Counted from the first letter of the stretch, positions 43,869 to 55,577 are shown. The stretch: DNA of 64,000 nucleotides from Adiantum capillus-veneris (GCA_014529385.2 CM043964.1:135471420-135535419), one strand, 5' to 3'. The notes: generated by a model from the letters alone, not told the origin. Program-made: numbers and translations.

Positions 43869-45540
43869 TTGATTCTTTCTTCTACGGAGGATCCGACCCC
43901 TTTTATCACAACACACATAGATTCAATTGACGATTCCCGTCAAGAGGAAAGTGTTGCACGTGACCACTCAAGTTCGGGTGAAAACACATTAGATTCAAAT
44001 GGACGACGACCACCTTTTGTTGACTCGCAAGGAGAGTACGGGTCGGAGTATGAACGAATGGAGATGCAGCTTCAATAGCAGGTTGATGCCTGTGCCCAGC
44101 AGATGCTCCGATACTCAAAAGATCGTCAATATGCGAAATTGTTGATCAAGCAGCCGCACCCGATTGACAAAGTACATTCATGATGGCGTACGGCCATCAA
44201 TTTACCTCTGAAGTCAGCCCTGAAGAAAACACCTACGTTGGTCACACCCACTCAGAGGGTGTACTCGAAGGATGAATTTGAGGAAGTAGTAGAAAGGCGA
44301 GTTAGTCGACTCGTGAAGGCCAAGAAGCAGCCAAGGAGACAAAATCGAGCAGCGGACTATCCTGGCTACTTGGGTCGGAAATCTCCCTTGGAGAATGCAC
44401 GAAAGACAAAGAAGTGTGTGTGATGAGGGTGTTTCCAGCTCATCCTCATCCCCTTTGACAGTTTGGACAGTTCGTCCTCCTTTGACTTTAGCGACGAGGA
44501 CAGAAAGAACGGGAAAGAAAGAATCAGAGGCATGGCAAAAGCAAGAAGAAGGCAAAGAAGAGCAGATCCCACCGGAGATCTTGGAAATGTTCTGACAGTT
44601 CGGATGAGGACTCATCTTCCTCTAAAAGTTCGAACTGCGATAAGCAGACGTTCAATACCAAGAGGAAGCATTTTTATAGAGCCAACCAATATGTTTTTCT
44701 CAAGGATACGGGCAAGAAGTCTAAAGATTTCAAGGAGGGTGGGCAAGCGCTAAAATTTGATACTTTTTCGGGTTTTCGAGATACCCATAAGGCCCTCGCT
44801 TTCATCCAACAGCTCGACATAGCCTACTCCGGAAGACGCTACTCAGAGCACTACAAGGTCTGAAGGGCAACATCTTATCTTAAGGATACGCGCGAACATG
44901 GTGGTCTACCCTACTGTCACGAAGGAGAGCATCGACGAAGTGGCTACAATTCAAGTGGATTTTTACCTCTTCTTGGCTAACTCGTGAGTATGAATGTGAC
45001 GTGATCACCGCTTGGAATCATTTGCGGTGACCAAAGAAGATACATTGGACATTTACAGCCAGAGATTTTGGGATACTTTTTGGTCTCTTCTTTCAAAAGG
45101 ATCACCTTTAAGCAACAGATTGAGCGATTTTGCTGTGGTCTACCTAAAGAGATACGGGACTACAGTTTCCTGCAGAACTCCGAGGCCATACAACAACTAA
45201 AGGGGCATGTCAAACAAGGATTTGCAATGCACACGGGTACTCTTATGTATCCCACTAATCAGCTCTTGACAGCAAGGGCTGGACAAATTCGAACAATGGT
45301 AACCGAAGAATCAAAAAGAGAAAACTTCAGGCCCTCAGATGTGAGCAAAACAGTGAGCTAAGTATTTTAAGGAGGGGAAGTGTTTCGGTTGTGGAGAACT
45401 CAGGCATGTGTTGGCCCAGTGTCTACACAAGGCACCCAGAGGGCGGCCAAAGGAAAGCCAAAGAGTTTTATAGCATCAGAAGAGTGTGCACGGAAAGGGA
45501 AGACAAAAGCCTGATTTTGTGGGGATCGACCCTGATCAGA
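43869..45540 (+). pseudogene. Inner element gag, broken
   Basis: The first frame (43869-44078) is acidic and Ser-rich and follows the primer-binding site closely. A basic region follows (about 44240-44760). The gag core reads FDTFSGFRDTHKALAFIQQL at about 44757, then FKQQIERFCCGLPKEIRDYS at about 45100. The zinc knuckle (CFGCGELRHVLAQC, CX2CX4HX4C) lies near 45385-45425. Numerous stops and frameshifts split it into at least seven frames. The core is close to that of Gypsy-3 (FKEQIERFCCGLPTEIRD), placing both in one family. Confidence 0.8.
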
Positions 45541-46130
45541 TGGACGTAAGTATTGAACTTTGCAGAGCGTGGGGCAAAGTGTGAGACCAAGAAGCCCTTA
45601 TTTTTTTCGATGGAGGAGCCAAGGCCAACTTCATCTTAACCGAATTGGCGGCTCGACTTGGCATTATGCCAGAGGAAATGGGACCGCGGGCAAAGGCAGT
45701 TCTAGTGGCACCCGGATGGGATGTTGCCATTACACGTGTCATTGGCAAACTATGGTTGCACTATCAGGGGTATTTAGGTCACGAGGACTTGTACATTATG
45801 CCTTTGGTAGGGTGTGATGTTCTCTTAGGAATCCCTTGGCTCCACAAGAACAACGCAGTGGTTGATTATAGGGCAAGAAAAGCCATCTTGAAGAATGAGA
45901 AGGGTAAAGAGATTGTACTTGATGTAAAATTGAAGGGCGAGTCTCTCCCACTTGCATCGGCTTCGGCCGTTTCTAAATTAATGAAATCCAATCTTTTTGT
46001 TTACTCGATCTTCTTGAAAGAATTGAATGACACTCAAAGGTCAAATATGTCCGTCCTAGAAAAAGGACAAGATTTTCTGCAAGCTCAGGTTGATTGCTTC
46101 TTTGAAGGCTTACCAAGAGAGTTACCTCCT
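45541..46130 (+). pseudogene. Inner element protease and linker
   Basis: It follows the lead-in ELCRAWGKV. The active site lies in FFDGGAKANFI (about 45603), so the signature is D-G-G-A. The frame is open from 45645: LAARLGIMPEEMGPRA, IGKLWLHYQGY, GCDVLLGIPWLHKN, then a linker of about 80 residues (FVYSIFLKELND, LPRELPPSRL) leading into RT without a break. This linker is the reference for the deletion seen in Gypsy-2. In an intact element it would process gag-pol. Confidence 0.85.
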
Positions 46131-47505
46131 TCACGTCTGAAAGATCACACGACTGACCTGATTCCAGGTAGTACACCACCGAACCGGCCACCTTACCGAG
46201 TTAGCCGAGCCCAAAATGAAGAAATAATGAACCAGGTGAAAGAGCTTCTTGAGGAGGGTCTCATTGAGCCCAATACTTCACCATTCTATTCGCTTGTGTT
46301 ACTGGTTCTAAATAAAGATGGATCTTGGAGAATGTGCATTGACTATAGAGCTCTCAACAAAATCACCATCAAGGAAAGAGATTCCCTATTCCGAGAATCG
46401 AGGATATACTAGATAGACTCTAGGGTCTACTTGCTTTAGCAAAATTAATATGAAGAGTGGTTATCATCGGATGCGAGTTGCTCCCGAGGTTGTCTACAAG
46501 AGAGCTTTGAGGATGTCTTTTGGTTTGTACGAGTTTTTGGTGATGCCTTTTAGTCTCACGAATGCTCCCGCCACATTCAATCGCATGTGGACAGGATTTT
46601 TAAAGAGTATAGATCATTTGTAGGCACCTTTTTCAATGATATACGTCGTCTTCTCCAAGAGTGAGGCAAAGCACAGACACTATCTGTTATAGGTGTTCCA
46701 AGCACTGCGGCAACATCGATTGGTAATAAATGGAAAAATGAGCGATTTTTTCTTGCCAGAGATCCATTTCTTGGGACACATTGATTAAGGGGAAGTTGTA
46801 AAGATGGACCCAGCCAAAGTTGAGACCATTCATGATTGGCCAGATTTGAGTGTTCATGAAGTTGGAAGCCTTTGGGTTTGTGCTCTTTCTATCGGCGGTT
46901 CATTCAAAAGTTTGCAGAGATAGCTTCTCCATTGCATGTGTTGACTCAGAAAGGGTTCCTTTTACTTGGGGACCGTCGGAAACTGCAACCTTTCAGACTC
47001 TTAAGGAAAAGTTGACAATGGGTCGAGTGTTGGCTTTGCCAGACTTGCAAAAGCCCTTTGAAGTTTTTCTGTGATGCTTGTGGTGGCAGTTTGGGAGCAG
47101 TCTTGATGCAAGAGGGCCGTGTTATAGCTTGCGAGAGTGGGATGTTCTCATGTCCTAAACGGGTTGCACAGATTTATAAGAAGGATCCTTTGGCAGTTAT
47201 TCATGCTCTTACACAGTGGCGACATTTTCTACTTGGAGCCGCTTTTACTAGTTCACTGACCATCAGAGGTTACGCTACTTTCTATCTCTTGTGTAGCGTT
47301 TGGAAAAGTAGGTGTGGTGGGCTAATATCTTGTCACAGTTTCACTTCGAGATCGTCCATGTGCAGGGACAAAAGAATTTAGTGGCAGACGTGTTGTCTCG
47401 CAAGCCATTGGTTCTCGCTATTTCGGTGATTCATCATAAAAGCTTCGAGGATATGGTAGATCAATACGCCTTGATCCTGATTTTACAGACATCTTTAATC
47501 GGGTA
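46131..47505 (+). pseudogene. Inner element RT and RNase H, broken
   Basis: RT fingers are in frame with protease: PPYRVSRAQNEEIM, TSPFYSLVLLVLNKDGSWRM, YRALNKITIK. A frameshift near 46380 ends the long frame. Short pieces follow: [28 protein letters not shown], then a degraded catalytic box (about 46630, FNDI where FDDI is expected). RNase H reads CDACGGSLGAVLMQEGRV (about 47064) and the tail VADVLSRKP (about 47385). The Asn for Asp in the RT active-site box would abolish polymerisation even if frames were joined. Confidence 0.8.
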
Positions 47506-48065
47506 GTCAATTGTAAGCTATTTTATACGGGAAGGTTATCTGGTGCGGAAAACGATGTTGTGTTACATAGCCATTGAGGGAAAAGGTTATGACAGAGTGC
47601 CACTGTCCATTGTCCTCCTTTTTCGGGCCACCGCGGCACGTCACTTCTATTGGCCGAGGCTCAAAAAGGATGTGGACGAGTTTGTTCGCAATTGTTTAGT
47701 ATGCGAAAAGGTCAAGTGTGACAAGCATAAGGCACCAGGTCTTCTACATTCTTTACCCATACCTTCTCGACCATGGGAAAGCATAGTTATGGACTTTATT
47801 TTTGATCTATCCAAGACTCAAAGTGGGCATGATGACATTTGGACAGTCATTGATAGATTCAGTAAGCAGGTTCATTTCATTCCGGTAAAGAAGATAGTGA
47901 AGCCCGATCATTTGGCGAGAATGCATCTCTCGCAGATTTTCCGATTTGATGGTATGTATCAGTCTAATGTTTTGGACAGAGATCCCCGATTCACTAGTTT
48001 GTTTTGGAGGGCAATTTGGGAGAACATTGGCACGCGGTTGCAGTACTGCAGTGCCTACCTTTTCC
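47506..48065 (+). pseudogene. Inner element integrase, truncated
   Basis: The frame 47543-48085 contains the second half of the zinc domain (FYWPRLKKDVDEFVRNCLVC), MDFIFDLSKTQSGHDDIW with the first catalytic Asp, DRFSKQVHFIPVKK, and DRDPRFTSLFW with the second. It ends after YCSAY where HPQTDGQSE, with the catalytic Glu, would follow. The last residues of the frame are unrelated sequence. The first His pair of the zinc domain is not convincing. No function is expected. Confidence 0.85.
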
Positions 48066-48309
48066 ACTACGAGATTATTGCATAGGAAAAGTGGTATCAA
48101 ATATACCACTACTTATGTTACATGCAAGAGTGGACTATTACATTATGAAGAAAGTAGTAGTATTCATTGACATTACCGCCCTCTCCCAGAAAATCAACCC
48201 AAATCTTCGATCCCTCGCCCAAGATACCCAACAACCGTGAACTAGTACAGTTGCCAAGACATCTGATTGACGGCTGACTCCTGAAGAGATGACACAATAC
48301 CAATGAGAA

Positions 48310-48880
48310 GGAAGTTGTTACAAATGTTGCCTACATAGCCATAGTGCCTAGGACTGCCCGGAAAACCCCAATAACAAAAGATCGTCCACATATGAAAGCA
48401 TAGAAAACAAGAAATCCCGACCGTCAGTTGGATTGATTTCTTATTTGATAGGTGTTCCTAATGTCGACTTATCCAAGGAACCATGTAAAGCTAGTTAAAG
48501 ACCAAGATGCTCTTATGCTCTTCGATTTAGGATCCGTGCAAAATTTTACCTCCGTACAACTAGCCGCAAGATTAGGTATTAAGGAATATCCCAAGGTTGA
48601 AGCACAAATGGCTAATGAAACCTACACGTCATCGACACCATTGATCGGATCACGTCGACTACAAGTGTAAATATTTATAGATCAATTGACTTCTTTATTA
48701 TGGATTTGGCAGGATGTGATGTTCTACTAGGCATGCCTGGGCTCTACAAGTATCATATCCGTTTTGACGCAAGAGAATGAACCATCCAATTGAAGAACAA
48801 GAACAAAGAGTTGGTGTTGAACTTTGGTAAGCAAGCTACTCAAGGAGCGACTAAGAAGCAAGAAGTGAAGGAAATAAACC
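48310..48880 (+). pseudogene. Outer element zinc knuckle and protease
   Basis: A degenerate CX2CX4HX4C knuckle with an internal TAG lies at 48316-48357. From 48452 the frame gives LVKDQDALMLFDLGSVQNF, with D-L-G-S at the protease active site, LAARLGI and STPLIGSRRLQV. After a stop, the GCDVLLGMPG segment follows near 48710 in another frame. RT and integrase do not follow; 48881-49252 is 3 prime non-coding sequence up to LTR-A. The placement after the inner element fits the resumption of the outer gag. Confidence 0.72.
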
Positions 48881-49252
48881 ATGAATAAAGATTGATGATG
48901 TATTGAGAATTCTTTTGTACGAATTTATGATTAATAAAGATTATAATCTTGTGTGTGTGCATGCACCACAAGGAGGATCCAATGACCTTTTATAGGCATT
49001 GGCTAAGACCGTGGGTGTGTGATCGACATCCAAGCAAGATCCAATAACCTTTTATAGGCATTGGCTAAGAAACTGGCCATAAGATTGAATGCTAGATGCA
49101 ATCGAGGTGTCTGTAGCTAGCTTTTTACGGCCATCATGACACAAGAATGCATGACTGATTGTGAGATTTTAAGTTGCATGAACATTAGAAGTATGAGCAT
49201 TCTTATGGTCACCTGTAATCGAGGACGATTGCTTTGATTTTAGAAGGCGGTA

Positions 49253-49585
49253 TGTGATGGGTTGTAGGGTTAGGGTATTGCGTCGAGGTCATAGACACAT
49301 CGGATCAATGTGTTCATTTCGCCCACCCCAAACTCACTCCCCCTAGAAAGATGTTCCATGCCAACCTCTTGGTCAAAGCCGAAATCCTTTGAGCTGTGAT
49401 CAGTTTTCTCTAGGAAGTAGTTGTATTTGAACGCCATCGACGTGATGTTAGGATACCTCAAAGGCCTTCGAGTCTTGGACTAACTAGACTTAGTTTTGTA
49501 GGAACCGATCAAGAGGCCTAAAATGTAGAAGAAGAAGAAACAGAAGCTTCCCAACTTAGAAAGCTTCGCAGAGGGGCCCAAAACT

Positions 49586-49643
<58 letters not shown>

Positions 49644-50188
49644 CCCCCAACAACTGCGTAAAAAGTGATGATGTGGTAGCTGCAGTACGGACAACCCGCA
49701 AATTATGCTGACATGTTGATGTGGCAGAGAGTGTGGACTTTTCTGTGATTTACGCTGACATGCCACTTAGTAGTTGTACGTATTTCCGCAAAACGTGATG
49801 GCAGTTTTGGGCAGATTCTAGCACAAGCTTTTAGTTCAGATGCTTTTAGGATCAAGTGCTTTTGTATTTGATGCTTTTGGGGCTCTACTTTTGGCATCTC
49901 TTGTACTCTTTATAAGTGCCCAAAGGCTACTTCTTGTAAGCATCTTGACGTAGAATCTCGGAGACAGTTGGACTCTCCGGAGTTGTACTTTGCGAACATT
50001 AATAATAAAGAAATATCGAAAGGGGCGCTAGTCTTTTGGGGCCAATACTTCTTGGCTCGGAACTCCGCGAAGTCGTGTCCTCTCTCTTGCAGTTATTCAA
50101 GTGTTTTGTAGTGTTAAGAGTATTGCTTAGTGTGAAGTTTGTAGCTATCTCTGTGTTTCGGTCTGGATCGTCGTCGGAAGTGATTACA
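49253..50188 (+). repeat. Outer element 3 prime LTR (LTR-A)
   Basis: It is 936 bp, from TGTGATGGGTTGTAGG to GTGATTACA, followed by CCTAG. It is collinear with 39739-40636 and contains a (CA)n tract at 49590-49641 where the partner has poly-C. Confidence 0.88.
49590..49641. repeat. (CA)n microsatellite
   Basis: About 26 CA units within LTR-A. Confidence 0.97.
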
Positions 50189-50256
50189 CCTAGTTATGTG
50201 GGAAATCATAGAGACAAGAGGCCTCTCCATACATCTCCATCCATCAATACTTCCAG

Positions 50257-51050
50257 TGTCATTAGGAGGTGTATTTTTCTTGTTGCCTTCTTTTAATATG
50301 TACTACATATTTTCATTTATTTTATTTTTGCTTGTTTTCCTCGGAACCCTTGAAAAGGTGCAGGTGGACATTGCATGGCTAGTGTGAAACTATTGCAACC
50401 AAACAGGTTTCTCACATCGAGAATCTAGGAATGAGTCGAGGACTGGTAGGGAGTCAACACTTAATTCTGATGAGTATGGAAGCTTGTGTGCTCCAAAATG
50501 AAATTTGGGCCACTCAGCAAGTCATTGACAAGTGTATAAGTTGGGAGGGGCTAGGAAATTGAACCATGAGGGGCAAGTTGGAGACATGTCAGTAGGAGAG
50601 CTATGTGTAGGCCAAACACACACTCCAAGAAGCCTCTCCCAATTGGGGGCGCCCAATATGAGAGTAGAGGCTGCATTTTTCAGCCCTATGAGTGGATTTT
50701 CAGGTTTGAAGCTTTATTGGAAATCTTGCCTTCTTCCCTTGTCTCATATTGCATGATGATTTCGCTCTTGTGCATCTCTTCCCTCCTTATATATATGGTA
50801 ATGCCCCATTATTTGGGCTACTTAGATGACCATGTACAGTTTTGTGGGTTTTATGTACGTTGCCAAGGCAAGGGCCTTCTGAACAGGAACCGATAGGAAC
50901 CGGATTAGCTTATTGCTAATCCTTCACATGTATGCATAGTTCCATCCGACAAATTGCGAAAAGAGAGAGTTTGCTTGTGTGAAAACTCGTCCAAATCAAA
51001 GGGGAAGTGTCCCATTGCGTGCAAGAGCTCCTGAGACAGGCATAGACATG
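50257..51050 (+). repeat. LTR-C, second copy, truncated
   Basis: It starts TGTCATTAGGAGGTG and is collinear with 37530-38281 (GAACCCTTGAAAAGGTGC, GATTAGCTTATTGCTAATCC, TCCCATTGCGTGC). It breaks off at about GGCATAGACATG. Together with 37530 it probably brackets the outermost element of the stack. Confidence 0.82.
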
Positions 51051-51711
51051 AACCTGAATCATAGAGACTAAGGGCATCTTGATCTTTAACTTCTCCAATA
51101 TCTTTGCATGGTTCATTGGATGTGTCAACAGTCTTCGTCTTCTGCTCTTCCTCATGGTCCGATTGATAATGGTGGCTGCCAGTGTAGCTTGAGCCATCTT
51201 GGTTTTTCTCTTCTTTGCAACCTCAATCCACTCTTCAGCTTTAGCAACCTTCTTCTGCGTTTTGATGAGGACATCCGCCCATGAAGAAGTTGTTCTCCGA
51301 TTTTGCTCTTCCTCTTCCGGGAGAGTTTGGTTCTGGTCTTTGATCTTCCGAGCTCGTTAATCACTAAGGGCTGAATTTCTTCCTCCTTTCCAAGAAAAGT
51401 TTTACTCCTACAAGCTGTTAATTCTCCCTTAAGTTCTTCAATCAATGTATCTTTTTCACTTACGCATTTTTCCATCTCTGATTTCCACGACTCTTTAGTA
51501 GCAATAGCATCATCTAACCTTTTCTGTATCACAGCTTCCATTGCTTGCACCTTTGCCCTCACAATAGCTTGCATCTTCCTTGTCAGTGCCATTTACATCT
51601 CATTACACTTACGGAGCATCTCTTTGTCCAGCTCTTTGCTCATATATGCATACATAGCATTTCTATAATTCTCAACGATTGCATACATCTCTTTCTCAAT
51701 GTCTCCCCTCA
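51051..51711 (-). pseudogene. Gypsy gag C-terminus and protease start, fragment
   Basis: On the minus strand, frames 51868-51593 and 51592-51152 are Lys/Glu-rich with a coiled-coil look (MEKCVSEKDTLIEELKGEL). They lead into EPCKDIGEVKDQDALSLYDS, then GS, near 51100-51050, the lead-in and D-S-G-S active site of a Gypsy protease, cut off by LTR-C. No zinc knuckle was recognised. Copia-3 was inserted at its upstream edge (51712). The assignment rests mainly on the short protease motif. Confidence 0.5.
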
Positions 51712-51997
51712 TAGAAAGCGCGAAGAAGAGGCTACCCGGAGATGCGCGAGGTGAAAGAGTGCAAGTTTGGGCCGGGTAGAGCCAGGCGTGAGTGCAAGAA
51801 GGAGATGGCGCTGCAGACCGAAAGAAGAGAGAGAGAGAGAGGGCTAGTACGATTTGGGGAAAACCCACTTATTAGGTTTTGTGGCTTTCCCACTTTTATT
51901 ATAAGTGACTTTAAAAAATGTGTCCAAGTTCAATGTGAACCTGGACAAAGTATAAAAATGTACATAAAGGGGGTTATTAAGGCCTTTTAACCCAACA
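51712..51997 (-). repeat. Copia-3 3 prime LTR
   Basis: It is 286 bp; on its strand it starts TGTTGGGTTAAAAGGCC, and the final CA has changed to TA. It is preceded by the purine tract AAGTGGGAGGT. It has a shorter GA run than the partner. Confidence 0.88.
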
Positions 51998-52120
51998 ACC
52001 TCCCACTTAAAGGCATAAATGACGCCTTTAAGTTAACCAACTCCCACCAGCTGTATGCAATGCTCATGTTGAGCCTTAGAAAGATTCAGAACATCTGTAG
52101 GGTTATCCTGTGTATTGATC

Positions 52121-52477
52121 TTACTCTAAGTCACTTTTGCCATAACAAATACACTTTGATTGTGTACCTTGCAAATATCGCAGAATGCATTTGACAGCTT
52201 CCCAACTCGCTTTGCCAGGATTTGACATGTATCGACTAACAACTTCCACTGCATAACCAATGTCGGGACGAGTGGCAACCATAGCATACATAAGAGAACC
52301 ACAAGTTGATGCATAAGGGATTCCCTTCATTGCTTTCAATGCCACCTCATTCTTTTGGCAATCTGCTTTGCTAAGCTTGGTGTATGGAGGTAAAGGTACT
52401 TCAAGAGGCTTAGCATTAGCCATATTAAATCTGTCAAGTACTTTTGCAATGTACTTTTCTTGAGATAAAAACAACAA
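52121..52477 (-). pseudogene. Copia-3 RT end and RNase H start, truncated
   Basis: The frame reads MLFLSQEKYIAKVLDRFNM, the conserved end of Copia RT, then YASTCGSLMYAMVATRPDIG, followed by VSRYMSNPGKASWEAVKCILRYLQGT. It stops after YGKSDLE. The remaining RNase H (GYxDSDYAGD and the KQxxVxLSTxEAEY-type motifs) is absent: only about 120 bp separate this from the LTR. Loss of the catalytic RNase H residues makes the copy inactive. Confidence 0.87.
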
Positions 52478-52479
52478 TT

Positions 52480-53325
52480 TCAGCTTTCTATCTTTTTAAT
52501 ACGCATGCCCAAAATATGCTCTCCATCACCCAAATCCTTCATAGCAAATACTGAATTTAGCTTACGCTTCAAAGCATCGAGACTAGTCTTATGTCTCTCG
52601 GTGTCAACATAGAGAACAAGTATGATGGGACTACCATTGTTATCCCTTTTTGTATACAAACAATGATCTGCATGTTTGCGTTTAAAGCCTTGAGACAGCA
52701 TAAAAGTGTCAAATTTCTTATATCACTACTGTGATGATTGTTTCAAACCATACAGAGCTCTTTTCAGTTTGCATACTAGTTTCTTGCGTGTAGGAACTAC
52801 AGAACCCTCAGGTATATGTCCTCCTCAATGTCACCATGCAAAAACGGTGTCTTTACATCCATTTGATTCAATTCCAATCATTTCCTCTTGCATTGCAAGC
52901 TCCCACTTACTGGTTGACTCACATGACTTAGCCTCTTTATAAGTAAGAGGTTCTCCCTCATCTGACAACAATACATGGTGCAAAGAGGGATTCAATCTCT
53001 GCGGTTGCCTTCTCAAACGAGTTGACCTGTGTACCCAATGATCTACATTCTCAGACAACTGTTCTACATCATGAGACAACTCATTTTCAGCTCCATCATG
53101 TTGCTGAAAATCATTTTCAACCAGTTCAGGTGGCTGTCCATCCTCATTAGGAGCATCAATATCGTGTCCTACCTCTTCTGGCTCAAGGTTAACCGGCTGA
53201 TTATCAATTTCAGCTTGCGGTAATGCATCATGAGGCTCTTTTTCAACATCAATGGTGGGTGGCACGAGAGGCTGAAATTTGATTGTTTTCTTGTCAGAAT
53301 CAGATTTTGTAGCATTCTTAAGCAT
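52480..53325 (-). pseudogene. Copia-3 RT, two internal deletions
   Basis: The frame 53325-52831 has an acidic linker, then RSTRLRRQPQRLNPSL and WELAMQEEM, the start of RT. It jumps directly to MDVKTPFLHGDIEEDIY in another frame (near 52860), so the intervening NGTWxLV to ARLVAKGFAQ part is missing. Next come CKLKRALYGLKQSSQ, two stops and LSQGFKRKHADHCLYTK. The catalytic box reads LYVDTERHK: the second Asp and about 20 residues are lost. KRKLNSVFAMKDLGDGEHILGM follows and ends at 52480. Both deletions hit the active site region. Confidence 0.87.
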
Positions 53326-53360
53326 TTTTGCCTCATTGAATACTACATCTCGGCTGCGAA

Positions 53361-54717
53361 TTACCTTTTTAAATTGTGGTAACCAACTCTATAGCACATT
53401 TCACCTTCTTCCCCATAACCTAGGAAGACTCCCTTAATGGATTTCATATCAAGCTTTGTTCTCAAGTCATTGCATACATGAACAAAAGCTTCGCAGCTAA
53501 ATACTCTCAAGTGATCATAAGAGGCAGGTTTGCCAGACCAAACTTCCTCTGGAATGTCATTTTTCAACGTACTATTAGGAGAGCGATCGCACATATGAAG
53601 TGCAGTTTTTAATGCCTCTCCCCAAAGTTCATGGGAAAGATTAGCGGTGGACAACATGCAACGCACTCTCTCACATAAAGTACGGTTGTACCTCTCAGCC
53701 ACACCATTAGAAGACGGATTATAAGGGGCTGTCATATCCCTTTTGATCCTATTATCATCACAAAAACACCGAAATTCAGCAGATACATATTCTCCTCTAT
53801 TATCGGACCTGAGACATTTAAGCTTAACACTCTTTTGAGTAGTGACAAAAGCATGAAACTTCTTAAAAGCATTAAAAGTCTCACTCTTACTTCAAATGCA
53901 CCCATCCTTTCCTAGTACAGTCATCAATAAATGTAACAAAATACAATGCACCACCAAAAGACTTAACAAGCATAGTGTATACATCGGAGTGAATAAGATC
54001 AAGAGGATTAGCTTTGCGAGAGACACCAGAGTAATAAGAAGATTTCTTTTGCTTTCCATTAAGACAATCGTTACAAAAATCCAAGTTTTTGTCTTTTACA
54101 TCAACCCTCTTCAAAGAGGAAAGCACATCAATATCCTTTTTGCTCATATGGCCAAGTCTCTTATGCCACAATTCCGTATGTGAAGTAACTTCAGCAACAA
54201 CAAGAAATTTACCCGGCAAAGCTTTGCATCGAAGATAGTACAAAGTACCTCTTTTAGACCCTTTTGCAACAAGCATAGAGCCCTTAAGCAACTTCCATGA
54301 ACCCCCAACAAAGATGGTAGTAAAACTATGTGCATCTAACTGGCCAATTGATAGCAAACTTTTCTTAATGCGTGGCACAAACCTGACATCATTCAATACA
54401 AGCTCTTGACCATTGTTAAGAGCCAAGCGCATGGTGCGCATTCCATCAATATTGCAAGCAAAATTATCACCAAGGTACACCTTGCCATAATTGCCTGTAG
54501 CATATGTAGCAAAACACTCCAAAGATGGAGTCACATGGAAAGAAGTACCAAAATCTACTATCCAAAACTGGGATAGGCCATCATTAGCACTTAGCAATGC
54601 ATCAATGACATCTTTCTTTGAGATAAGCATATCTTCTGCATTAGCTATCACCAAATATGAGGGGCATGAAGGCGCAACCAAGATTTCCTCAACGTCTGAC
54701 AACTCCTCAATGACCAC
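53361..54717 (-). pseudogene. Copia-3 protease and integrase, one frameshift
   Basis: The frame from 54717 runs through the protease motif FWIVDFGTSFHVTP (D-F-G-T where D-S-G-A is usual) to the integrase zinc domain HKRLGHMSKKDIDVL and CNDC. The core starts LIHSDVY (first D), YFVTFIDDCTRKGWV. A one-base frameshift near 53887 separates it from RSDNRGEYVS (second D), then PSSNGVAERYNRTL (E) and GVFLGYGEEGEMCYRV, ending at 53361. The frame is otherwise intact. The altered protease signature may already impair processing. Confidence 0.88.
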
Positions 54718-55577
54718 ATTAGAGGATACATTTGCATTTTCAACATCCTTGGAGGAATCACCTGTTGATTTTTCCCCTTTCTTCTCATCTTTCTTCTTCT
54801 TCTCTTGCGCTTCCTTCTTCCTATCCTGCTCTTTCTTGAAATACTTGCAATCGGGTTTCTTGTGACCCTTTCTACGACATTGATAGCAAGTGACATCCTT
54901 ATCCTTTGTCTTGCTTTTACTTCTATTTTGAGTCCCGTTGCCCGCATCACGCTTTTGATTTCTGTCTCTTGCATTGTAGGCATTGCCACCTTCCCCACTA
55001 GACTTGCGTCTAATCTCCTCATTAAGAATATAGACCCTCTCACACCGTCATACGTGAGGCTTGGACTGTTACTCAAGGAGACAACCAATGTCTTCCAAGT
55101 ATCTAACAATGTCATAAGCAAGAAAATAGGTTTTAGCTCATCATCAAATGGCTGAAGCCCATTGTCTTGCAATTGACGCAACACACGTGTAAAAGCACTA
55201 AAATGCTCAGAAGCCGACTTTGAGTCATCAAGCTGCATATTCATCAACTTTTGCATCAAATGCACTTGGTTCACAGGCGTCGTGTTCTCATAATTGGACT
55301 TTAGCTTTTGCCATATAGCATAAGCAGTGTCAAAACGCTTGATATCCGTCAAAATGTCATCATTGATAGTCATTTTTGATGTAGGCCATGGCCTTCTTAT
55401 TCAACTTGGCCTACTCTAAGTCAAACAAATCTTGCGGCTTATTCTCTTCCAATGCATCTTCACAACCTTTAAGAAAAGAATACCTTGCATGCGTGCCAAA
55501 GGTCGAAACCTTGACCATCAAACCGTTTGATTTCCATTAAACTTTTCGTGTCAGATACGGAAGAGGTAGCATCCATC
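54718..55577 (-). pseudogene. Copia-3 gag, broken
   Basis: It starts MDATSSVSDTKSLMEIKRFD at 55577. A frameshift occurs after LWHA; the next frame ends in a TAG inside LFDLE, and the long frame 55373-54648 then gives the UBN2-type gag core (YAIWQKLKSNYENTTPV, LMQKLMNMQLDD, PSLTYDGV). The zinc knuckle CYQCRRKGHKKPDC is at 54847-54888, in the other frame, followed by a Lys/Glu-rich tail. The start lies about 420 nt downstream of the primer-binding site. Gag would package element RNA; the copy has at least three breaks. Confidence 0.86.

Larger units (their letters stand above)
43296..48065 (+). mobile_element. Inner Gypsy element, 3 prime truncated
   Basis: It has a 5 prime LTR of about 556 bp (43296-43851), a primer-binding site, gag, protease, RT, RNase H and two thirds of integrase. 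It breaks off at about 48065 inside the integrase core, directly after YCSAY. It is inserted within the outer element gag. No 3 prime LTR was found, so no target duplication can be tested. Closest relatives in the window are Gypsy-3 and Gypsy-2. Confidence 0.8.
39739..50188 (+). mobile_element. Outer Gypsy (LTR-A) element with two nested insertions
   Basis: LTRs at 39739-40636 and 49253-50188 lie in the same orientation; the first is followed by a variant primer-binding site. Flanking pentamers are CCTAA (39734-39738) and CCTAG (50189-50193), a probable target duplication with one change. Its own gag pieces are at 40695-41037 and 42770-43295, and its zinc knuckle and protease at 48310-48880. 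Between these lie the palindromic LTR-B insertion (41038-42764) and the inner Gypsy (43296 to about 48065). No RT or integrase of its own remains. Confidence 0.8.
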
